From positions 193,579-257,578 of the forward strand of contig BCHS01000001.1 of the NCBI GenBank assembly GCA_039545275.1: a stretch of DNA of 64,000 nucleotides, in the 5' to 3' direction. The notes under the pieces were generated by a model, which did no database searches, was not told the origin of the DNA, and saw only the letters and a program-made list of their open reading frames with translations. The DNA is from Pseudomicrostroma phylloplanum (lineage: Eukaryota; Basidiomycota; Exobasidiomycetes; Microstromatales). This document shows, piece by piece, positions 42,678-51,561 of the stretch (positions are counted from its first letter, which is position 1; every line of letters begins with the position of its first letter). The translations under genes were made by a program, and so were the position numbers.

Positions 42678-44689
42678 ATGAGTGAGTGCATGCTCCCTCT
42701 ACGCTAGAAGCTAGAATATCACGCCGAGTGCTGGTGCCCAGCAGCTGTGGACCTCGTACTGACTGCCTCTATGCTGCTTTCTGCGCTCTCCCCGTCGCCT
42801 CCTTAGGCAACCCCATCGACCACTTGGAAGTCGGCATGGCTGAGGCCGCTGCCGATCAGTACCGTTCCAACGTAGCACACTCCGGCCGCACCGACAACGT
42901 CCACCCCATGGGTCACATGGAGAAGGGAGTCGTAGCCGATGACCCAAACGCCACTACAGACGAGTACGGCAACGTCTTCCCCACCGAAGAGGAGCTTCAC
43001 ACGCTCAGGAGAGTGCCGGAGAACATTCCCTGGCAAGCCTGGACTGTAGCATTCTGCGAGCTTGCAGAGCGCTTTTCCTACTACGGATGCACCAACGTCT
43101 TCACCAATTTCATTCAGCAGCCGCGACCTGGCAACCCCGTACACAGGACCGGAGCGGCTCTGGGCTTGCCTGACACTCCCAGTGGTGCGCTGGGCCGAGG
43201 TCAGAGGGCCTCGACTGCTCTCACTACCATGAACACCTTCATGGTCTACGTCCTCCCTTTGCTAGGTGCCTGGATCGCCGACTCTCGTCTGGGTCGTTTC
43301 AACACAATCTGCCTGGCAGTCGGCATCGCGACCGTTGGACACTTCCTTCTGGTTGGCGCTGCTGCTCCTGATGTCCTCGACAACAACAACGGCGCGCTGG
43401 GTCTCTTCATTGTATCAATCATCGTCATGGCCTTCGGTACCGGATTCTTCAAATCAAACGTGTCCACTCTGGTCGCAGAGCAGATCAAGGGCAAAAAGCC
43501 CACCGTGAAGGCGCTCAAGAGCGGAGAGAAGGTCATTGTGGACCCCACTCTCTCGGTCTCGAGACTGTTCATGTACTTCTACGCCGCCATTAACATCGGC
43601 GCCATCGTCGGACAGGTCGGAATGGTCTATGCCGTCAAGCAACACGGTTATTGGCTGGCTTATCTGCTACCAGCCTTGGTGTTCCTCTTGTGCATTCCAG
43701 TCCTCGCCTTCGGTGGAAAGTACTACGTCAAGACTCCTCCTGCTGGCTCCATCCTCTCTACTGCTCTCCGATTCTTCGCCTTTGCTGCAAAGGGCAAGAT
43801 GTCTCTGAACCCCATCACAACATTCAAGAACCTCTTTGCCGCGAACTTTTGGGAGGACGCTAAGCCATCGAGACAGTCGGGACCCCTCCCTTCGTGGATG
43901 AACTTTGACGACCAGTGGGTGGATGAGCTCCGACGCGCCGTCAAGGCCTGCCAGGTCTTCGTCTTCTTCCCAGTCTACTGGCTCTGCTACAACCAGATCA
44001 ACAACAATCTCACCTCGCAAGCAGCCACCATGACATTGAATGGAATCCCAAATGATCTCCTGTCCAACCTCAACCCGCTGTCTATCATCATTTTCATTCC
44101 CATCTTGGATCTCCTCGTATACCCTATGCTTCGAAAGGCTGGAATCAAGTTCACGCCTCTGAAGAAGATCACTCTCGGCTTCTTCACCGCATCTTTGTCC
44201 ATGGTAAGCGCAGCAGTCTGCCAACACTACATCTACAAGACATCCCCTTGTGGAGAGTACGCCGGCGACTGTGATGCGGGTAACTCGACCCTCAACGTCT
44301 GGATCCAGACGCCCACCTACGTGCTAATCGGTTTCTCGGAAATCTTCGCCTCGATTACTGGTCTCGAGTACGCCTTCACCAAGGCACCCAGCAACATGAA
44401 GTCTATGGTCATGGCTCTCTTCCTCTTCACCAGTGCCATTGCCGCCGCCATCGGCTTTGCCTTTGTCAGCGTCTCCGCCGATCCCCTCCTGGTGGCCAAC
44501 TATGGCATCTTTGCCGGTCTGGCCTTTGTCGCAGGCATCGTCTTCTGGTTCTGCTTCCGCGGCCTCGACGCTGAGGAGGACAAGCTCAATGCCCTGGACA
44601 AGACGAGCTACATGAACACCAAGGACCCCATTGACGGCAGGCTGCAGGACAATGGCCGTCCTCAGGAGCCCATCGTCGATGAGAAGTGA
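42678..44689 (+). CDS. PTR2: Proton-coupled di/tripeptide transporter (POT/PTR2 family)
   Basis: Imports small peptides across the plasma membrane with protons. The model is a 4-nt first exon (ATGA, 42678-42681) and exon 2 at 42807-44689, giving 628 aa beginning MSNPIDHLEVGMAEAAADQ. If the intron is instead in the 5' UTR, translation starts at ATG 42836. Family motifs: FCELAERFSYYG in the first helix (the ExxER proton/peptide site), GAWIADSRLGRF after helix 2, and the PTR2 signature FYAAINIGAIVG. About twelve hydrophobic segments can be traced, with hydrophilic N- and C-tails as in fungal Ptr2. The lumenal or external loop with SPCGEYAGDCDAGNST could carry a disulfide and a glycan. Nitrogen-source control is usual for the family, and a GATA factor lies 18 kb away, but no direct link is shown. 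Confidence 0.93.
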
Positions 44690-45497
44690 GCTGGGCAGGC
44701 AGAGACAAGGTCGCCTTAGCTGTCGGCGGCGCGGATTGGAGGGCGAATGATTCGGAGAGACGGCAGTCTATAGACAGAGTGGCCCATTGACTCTTCTCAA
44801 TCAGGTGAAGAAGCTAGGGCACGCACAAAAGCCGCCGGCGAGAAGAAGCCTCCTTCTCCTCGCCCTCGCCAAAAGTCACCCCCTTCCCCTTTACCCGCGA
44901 GCCATCGTTCCGACATGCATGTATTCATACGTACCTTTTTCCCTCCCTGTCACTCCATCATCATTTGTCGTCATCTGTTGTTGTTGTCGTTCTCTCTGTT
45001 ACTCTATTCCTTCCCTCCCTCTATCTCATCTCTCCGTGTCACCGAAAATGAACGAGTTCATCAAAAGCATCGAGCGCCGTGAATTGTCTGCTGTCAAGTC
45101 GAGACGGCGAGCTCAAACTGGCATGGAGCGAGGAGGGCAGGGGAGTGCAGTGCCAGCAAAAGACATTCAGACAGGGAGGTGGGCTGGGTGTTTAGAAGTG
45201 AACTGCTGTTGTAGGCCTCATCAACCCTCTCTCTCGCACGCTCTTCTCACAGGGCTGCAAGAGAAGGTGAAAGATTTGTCTCTGCCCACGCGAGGTAAGA
45301 GACTTGCGACGTTATCGCAGATTAGCGGCCTATATCACCGTACACGCCAGTCACGTCTTCTCTAGTCTCAACCGCCTTGATGTATTGAGATTGTACCGCT
45401 CTTCTCATAGGCAAAGGCACTTAATGTTCTAGTCCGGCGGGTAACGCACCGCAGGCCTCCAGACCATTCCTGCAACCCAAGCCTACTCACCCCCTCT
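44690..45497. other. Intergenic, convergent 3' regions of PTR2 and MIC10
   Basis: About 0.8 kb. A short frame starting at ATG 45049 (MNEFIKSIERRELSAVKS...) has a promoter-like pyrimidine tract before it and could encode a peptide of 60-105 residues depending on splicing. There is no domain and the splice phases do not settle it, so it is not called. Confidence 0.4.
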
Positions 45498-46247
45498 CTA
45501 CACCTGCCTAATCTTCTTCTCGACCTCACTCTTGACCTCCCTTCCCTTCGCCTCAACCTTGTCCTTTGCAAGGCCATACTGGTCCTTGACCTCCTCGACA
45601 GTAGGCTTCGCCTTGACCTTGGCCGTGTCCAGCGCCTCGCCGGCGCGCTGGCTCAACCTCTCTAGGACAGTCGATCCCTCTGAAGTGGGCGAGGAAGAAG
45701 AGGAGGAGGATTTGCTAGAGGAGGAGGAAGGTGGGGAGAGAGAAGGAGGGAGAACTCGGAGACCGGGAGAAGAGTAGGGGTTGAAGGAACGCTCGCAGTC
45801 TGTGTAGGCTGATCCTGCTCCGAAACCTGTTCCCAGCCAGACGGGGAACGCTCGGCCTGGGAGAGCAATTGTAAGGTAGCGTGGCGGGAGGAACAAGGAG
45901 TAAGAAGCCAGACTCATCAATGGTGGTTCTGTAGGTACCTCAATCGCAGCTACTCACGCTTGAAGAGCAACACGCTCAGAACCACACCCGTACCGAGTCC
46001 GATACCAGTCTTGACAATGGCATTTGAGATGCAGAGGTCCGTCTGTCGAGGGAATAGCAAAAGTATCGGTGAGATCCTCGACGTCTTTCTGCAGCCTCGC
46101 GCTTTCCGAGGAGCTTCCGTATTGCCCTTCCCTCGATCAGACCCCCTCCCGGTTCTTCCCTACTCTCTTCCAGTTCCTCACCTTTCGGGCAATGATCTCC
46201 TCCGAAGGGATCTTCTCTTGCGAGGAAGAATTCTGAGCGGCAGACAT
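45498..46247 (-). CDS. MIC10: MICOS complex subunit Mic10 with C-terminal extension
   Basis: Core subunit of the mitochondrial contact site and cristae organising system; oligomerises in the inner membrane and bends cristae junctions. Exons 46247-46182, 46042-45958 and 45856-45498 give 169 aa. Both glycine-rich membrane segments are present, KTGIGLGTGVVLSVLLFKRR and FPVWLGTGFGAGSAYTDCER, after a short polar N-terminus (ending IIARK) and the conserved TDLCISNAIV. Yeast and animal Mic10 are about 75-100 residues. Here about 85 residues follow: a Ser-rich linker with long Ser runs, then a charged amphipathic helix region (LSQRAGEALDTAKVKAK, KDKVEAKGREVKSEVEKK). The core call is strong; the role of the extension is unknown. 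Confidence 0.92.
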
Positions 46248-46604
46248 GATGTGGTAGGGAGATGCGCGGAACGTGGGAAAGGGAGAAGCCAATGGTATCG
46301 ATCGATCGAATGGTCGGCAATGGGTAGGCGACCTCTTCTTCCCGAACCAAGACCCGATGGATGGAGGCGCCCAGACAGGACAGGGCAGCCACACGCGCGG
46401 AGCCGCTCCCACACGCGGACACAGGCACGACTGACGCACAGACGTCGACGGGAAGGAGTCAAGTCAAGTCACTCGGCGCTGCTTTCCGCACCTTCCCTTG
46501 TGTTCACTCCAGGCTACCTCGTCCTTAATTTCGGTAGCTGTAGCTGGGCAGGCTGACATCCAATCGTATTTCAGTGGTCGGTTCGGTAACATAGACGGTC
46601 CTAG
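46248..46604. promoter_or_regulatory. Divergent promoter, MIC10 / ADGF-type deaminase
   Basis: 357 bp between opposite start codons. ATCGATCGAT occurs at about 46298-46307; otherwise no clear element. Confidence 0.35.
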
Positions 46605-48444
46605 ATGGCATCTTCAAGCGCACACCCGGCTAACGGCGGAGCCATGGCGGGTACTGACACACCTGCTGAGTCTTCGTATTGGTCAGCTCGCTCCGCTCTC
46701 ATCTCCTCCGAAGCAGCTCACAAGCGCGAAGCCCTCCTCTCCCCCTCATACTCGCGCTCAGATCTCGAGTCGCAAGCAGACCGGGCGTTTCAGAGGGCCA
46801 AGGACACCGGGTTGAGCATGGTATGGGAGCCCACCAAAGAAGACCTCAAGAAGTACCCGGGCATGCCATTTAGGGCGGCCATAGGTAGGGGCCTGCGGGA
46901 GAACACCCTCTGGAGGATGATCGAAAAGATGCCGAAGGGCTCACTGCTCCACTGCCATATGGACGGGACCGTGTCGGCGACCTGGCTCATCGACGCTGCT
47001 CTACGCTACGATTCCATCATCCATATTCGGGCCGAGTCCCCATTGCTCGACCCGAAGGATCTCTACGAGGTGCAGGTTCACCTCAAGCCGATGCCCGCCT
47101 TCAATTCTTACTCTTCCTCGTCCAATATCTTCTCAGTCGATTATGACGAGACCAAGTGGATGCCGTTGAAGGAGGCCCGAAAGCTCTTTCCCTTCACGAG
47201 TCCCTACGCCTCACGGCTGGAGGGATTCCAGAGGGGGATAGACATTCCGAGTGCAGAGGGGCGGTCGCCAAGCGAAGCTGGACTGGTGGATTGGCTACAC
47301 TCCCTCATGACCATGACGCCAGTGGCTGGTTCTATGCCGATGGGGACCTCACCGGAGGCGTGGGCTAGGGTGAGTGACTTGGCGACAGGAGCTCGCTGCA
47401 GAGGCATGCAGAGAAACCGATGATGGAACAATCCACTGAAGAACTGCTGCGTGCTCCACGAACCAGTTCGAGTCGACCTTTGGCATCATCGCCGGTGTGA
47501 TTAGCTACGAGCCCATTCTCGCCTCCTATCTCAAAGAGATGGTCCTCGTGCACGCCCGGGATAACATCCAGTACCTCGAGACTCGCTTGAACTTTATCGA
47601 GGAGAATTATATCTCGACCGACGGAGTCACCCCACTTCCCCACTCGCGTTGGGTGGATATCTTCCGTACTTCCGTCGATGAAGCGAATGCTGAGCTGCGA
47701 GCAGAGGGCAAAGGAGAATGCCAATGCAAGATCATCTACGCTACAGTCCGCTTCGTGACGCCGGAGCGCTTACGCTGGTACTTGGAGGACTGTCTCCAGC
47801 TCGCCCACGCCCACCCCGACCTCATCATCGGCTTCGATGCGGTAGGGCATGAGGACCCTCTTATACGTTTACGCGAGTATGTCCCTGAGCTGCTACGCTT
47901 CAAACAGCGTCAAGTCGAAGAGGGGCTAGACATTCCCCTGATTCTGCATGCAGGCGAGACATTAGGCGACGGGAACGGTACAGACGAAAATCTCTACGAT
48001 GCTCTCCTCCTCGATTCGAAGCGACTCGGGCACGCCTACTCTTTGCCGAAGCACCCGGAGCTGATGAAGCTCTGTCGCGAGCGCAACGTATGCGTCGAGT
48101 CTTGCCCAATTTCCAACGAGATACTGCGCTACGTAGGCAACATGGCCTCGCACCCGCTGCCCATTCTCGTCAATTACGGCGTACCCGTAGCACTGAGTAA
48201 CGATGATCCATGCCAATTTGGCAACTTTGGACTCTCCTACGACTTCTGGCAGGCGTGCAATGCGTCCCATGCCACGGGTCTGGCGGCGCTCAAGACGTTT
48301 GCGCTGACCAGTCTGGAACATTCGCGGTTCACGCCTTTAGAGCGTGTCAGGCATATGGAGCGCTTCAACAAGGATTGGGAGCAGTGGCTGACGTGGATTG
48401 TCAGATCATTTCCCGAACAGGCCAAAAAAAGCAACGGAGTCTAA
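46605..48444 (+). CDS. ADGF/ADA2-type adenosine deaminase
   Basis: Hydrolytic deamination of adenosine (or deoxyadenosine) to inosine. Exons 46605-47369 and 47467-48444 give 580 aa. Metal and catalytic motifs are complete: HCHMDG at 116-121, LHAGETLGDG near 415, RLGHAYSLPKHP, CPISNEILR and the SNDDPCQFG block at 499-507. The long segment before HCHMDG and the overall length match the ADGF/CECR1 subfamily rather than the shorter classical Ada. Most animal ADGFs are secreted, yet the N-terminus here (MASSSAHPANGGAMAGTDTP) is polar with no signal peptide, so a cytosolic enzyme is inferred. It shares a divergent promoter with MIC10. Confidence 0.9.
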
Positions 48445-49092
48445 GGAGAAAAGTGAAAGGCCACCAAGGACATCCACACCTACGATATTCTCATCAAACT
48501 TGACTTGATTCACACATACATGAGCGATCCCTCTTGGTTTGGCGATGCACGGCTCCGCAAAAGCATTCTGAATAGGACCACAGAGCTTTCGCGCGAGGCT
48601 CGAGACTCTTTCTCCAACTAGGCGGCACAGAAGGAAACTTGGCCGCAAGTGGAAAACTTGGAGGATCAAATGCGCAGCCCGCATCACCCACTAGAACCAA
48701 TTCTCTCTCACTTTGATCACTTTCCCGGGCCGATCGAAGCAAGAACGGCCTCATCTTGCAGTCCAAGCTCCCTGCGCAGCTGATAGCCTCGCCAAGCAAC
48801 CTTGATGACATGTACAATTACACTAGCGCTAGATGACTGTATGCGTGTCTTTGCCTTTTTTGCCTCATCGATGTGCGGAATGGCGACTTTTTCGTGCTTC
48901 TGAGTATGCGCTGGGCTTGAAATTCTGGAAGAAGCACCGTGCACTTGATCGAGATTGACATTGGGATTGAGCCGGACTCGTTCCTTCCTTCCTTGGCTTC
49001 CTTTCTGACTCCTTCACCTTGAGGCACACCTGCTCCTCCCCTCCTTGTGTCTTCCACTTGCTGTGGACCCACCCTTGCACCTCCTCACGAAG
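48445..49092. other. Intergenic, deaminase 3' region and promoter of the methionine sulfoxide reductase gene
   Basis: 648 bp. Short minus-strand frames are present without domains. The 100 bp before ATG 49093 are pyrimidine-rich. Confidence 0.4.
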
Positions 49093-49976
49093 ATGGTGCA
49101 CGCAGATTCTGCCCTCCTCCCGTCCAGCATCCGCACCAAGCGCGAGCTCTACTCCCACCTGCAAAGCTCCCTCGCCTCTCTCCTCGAAGGACAGACAGCC
49201 TGGGTCACCAATCTAGCAAACGCCTCTTCTCTGCTGCATGCCTCCCTGAACGACTGGCGTAGGCGGAGAGCTGACTCTGAGGGAGGAGGGGCGGAGGAAG
49301 AAGTGGATCCGACAAGGGGCAAGACGCTGAATTGGACGGGCTTCTACCTCCTCTCTGGGCTCTTTCCCAGCCCTCGACCGAAGCTTCTTACCCGAGGTGG
49401 GAAGAAAGTCCCAACACTTGTGCTGGGACCTTTCCATGGTCTGCCGGCTTGCCAGGCGATCCCCAGTGTACCTGGAAAGGGCGTATGTGCAGATGGGAGT
49501 GCCGTGCTCCCGCCGAAGACTGTCAGGGTTGCCAGGACGGATGACTATCGTGAGTAAGCTGCGCAGCGTGAAGAGTTCAAGCCACCGGGTGGGACTCTGA
49601 CGGTTCACTGTACCTCCTCTCATTGGTCCACTCCTCCCCACTGACAGCTGGACACATTGCCTGCGATTCCTTGAGCAAGTCAGAGCTGGTGATCCCCCTA
49701 GTCGTACCCTTCACCTCCCTCTCCGAAGCGCATCGCCAACTCGTCCTGCAAGCCGGCGCTGACGACAGCAATGGGGCACAAGAGCAGGACGAGCTGATAG
49801 CATGGTCCGGTCGTCTTGGGGAGGGCACAGCTCCAACGGTCGCGGATGTGGGGGACGAGGGCGTCATTGTCGGGGTGCTGGACATTGACTGTGTTGACGA
49901 GGATGGCTTCGACGAGGTGGATCAGGAAGGACTGGAAGAGTGTGTGAGGATCATTGTGAGGAGCTGTGCATGGTGA
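49093..49976 (+). CDS. Free methionine-R-sulfoxide reductase (fRMsr, GAF domain)
   Basis: Reduces free L-methionine-R-sulfoxide, protecting the methionine pool from oxidation. Exons 49093-49549 and 49648-49976 give 261 aa. The family frame is clear: an N-terminal MVHADSALLPSSI, SLLEGQTAWVTNLANASSLL, LNWTGFYLL, LVLGPFHGLPACQAI, GKGVCADG, PGHIACDSLSKSELVIPL and VIVGVLDIDCVDEDGFDEVD. The three redox cysteines map to about 120, 132 and 158; the spacing agrees with the yeast enzyme allowing a short insert. Two extra loops (an RRRRADSEGGGAEEE insert and an acidic AQEQDEL segment) make it longer than the roughly 180-residue yeast protein. Cytosolic. Confidence 0.93.
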
Positions 49977-50184
49977 AGCAACGACAAATGACCATACAGC
50001 CAAAGATCAGGCGATGGCGAGGATGAGAACAGTCTGCGTAGAGAGAGAGAAAAGAAGGAGCGTATGCGATGGAGGATATAAACAGACTGACTGACTGACA
50101 GATCACGAAACACATGTGTCTGGACAAGGATCTCGGCAGAGTACCTTTGCCGCTAGGTCGATGCTGGCGCACACCTCTCCCCAC

Positions 50185-51170
50185 TCAGAAGTCGTCCTTC
50201 TTGACGAACTCCTCGAATCGAATCGCCCGCCATTTGGCCTCCTCTTCCGGGTCCTCGGCTGCCATGTTGCCTTGCGATGCTGGAGCTCCGAAACCTCCCG
50301 CTAGATAGCGCGAGGTAGTCAGGGATGCTGGAAGGGTCTGGGATTGGGTGAAGGCTCTTCGTGGGAAGGGGTTGGAGGCGGCGATGGTGGGGGGCAGAGC
50401 TCGGATGGGTCGGAGAGGGTTGGACGGTCGGCTGGAACGGGCGGGGCGGGGAATTCGCTGAAGTCAGCTCTGGGGTCCTCAGCTAGACAGAGCACGGAGC
50501 TCGTTGGCTACTCACTCGTCGGTCATCATCGCAAAGTCCTCGCCATCCCTGGTAAGCGAGACGTTCTCCTCTCCCCCACTCTCATCATCATCGCTCATAA
50601 AGTCACCCAACACGTCCTCGGCGTCCACTCCCCTCTTCTTCGAGATGCCCGAGTACTGACTCCCACTGGCCACGCTCATACCGTCTTCTTCAACGATGGT
50701 GCCTCCGTTCAGGACGGAGAAGGGCGAGTGGGTGGGCAAGCGGACTTCACTGAAGGGCTGAAGCTCTTTTGTGTAGTTGGGAGCGGACTGCACTCGCGAC
50801 CAGACTGCGCGGGAGGAGCCTTCCAGGGAGGCGTTGTTGGTGTTCGAGGAGGAGATGTTGGCCAGGGGGAGGGAGGGGTCGTAGCCTCTGCCAACAGCTG
50901 TAAGTCGCAGGGGAAATTGGGATGGAGCCCTTCAGCAGCTAGAACAAAGGCGCAACGCTATCTTCTCTGGGAAGACTCACCCATCCTAGCCCTCATACCA
51001 ATCGACTGAAGCCTGGCTTGTACATCCTCTGGCACGGCGGCTTCGAGCTGATATTCTCCCCTGGAGTCGGTTCGTGTAAAGGGGGTGCGAGTAGAGGAGG
51101 TTGGTGCAAAAGGCTTCTTGGTCGGAGAGCCACCTTCCATTTGTGGAAGGGTAGTGGCAGAGGCGGCCAT
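50185..51170 (-). CDS. Small protein resembling ribonucleotide reductase inhibitors (Spd1/Dif1/Sml1-like); 3' end unresolved
   Basis: Exon 1 (51170-50981) and exon 2 (50897-50516) are well supported. They encode a basic Ser/Thr-rich N-terminus with TPFTRTDSRGEYQLEA, then VPEDVQARLQSIGMRARM and AVGRGYD, a mid-region with SEVRLPTHSPF, and an acidic DFMSDDDESGGEEN. After the donor at 50515 the acceptor at 50458 leads, by phase, to a Pro-rich frame that ends at 50321-50319 (236 aa in total). The other frame from 50457 is open for 90 codons to 50185. It looks at least as coding-like (TIAASNPFPRRAFTQSQTL, KWRAIRFEEFVKKDDF) and its acidic-aromatic end resembles the C-terminus of Sml1-type inhibitors. 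An undetected intron, alternative splicing or a sequence error could reconcile them. Family assignment is tentative. Confidence 0.6.
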
Positions 51171-51561
51171 GCTTGCAGATCTACAGCTGAAGTGGTTCCT
51201 GAAAATCTGTCAAGTTATGGAAGCTAGGCGAGGGTATGAGGGTGGTGAGATGGTAGTAAGCGGAGATTTGAGAGTTTGAAGACTTTTGACTGGCTGAAAG
51301 AGAGGAGCAGGGGTTGAGGAGTCTGCAGGGGTCAGGAGTTGCAGCCGCGCCTGTAGTATACGCCCTCATTTACGCGTCTACACGCCGTGTCGCTTCGCGT
51401 CTGCCTTTGAGACTCCGATCTGCTCCCGGCGACCTTCCTCGTTGAAGTTGAACTTCCACCACTGCCGGACTGTGCACACTACTACCATCCTACCGCTCAC
51501 CGCCATAACTTCTTCTCACCTGAACATCGCATTAGCTTTGTCAGGCTCACAATAGACCGCA
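51171..51561. promoter_or_regulatory. Divergent promoter of the RNR-inhibitor-like gene and ORC1, with an MCB box
   Basis: 391 bp between opposite start codons. A perfect ACGCGT (MluI cell-cycle box) is at 51372-51377, near the middle, with a near match TCGCGT about 20 bp on. MBF-type control of both flanking genes at G1/S is a reasonable inference. Confidence 0.45.

Noticed and set aside
45049..45369. Possible small gene between PTR2 and MIC10
   Set aside because: The ATG context is good, but the candidate intron shifts frame and the resulting peptide has no features; most likely 3' flank of PTR2.
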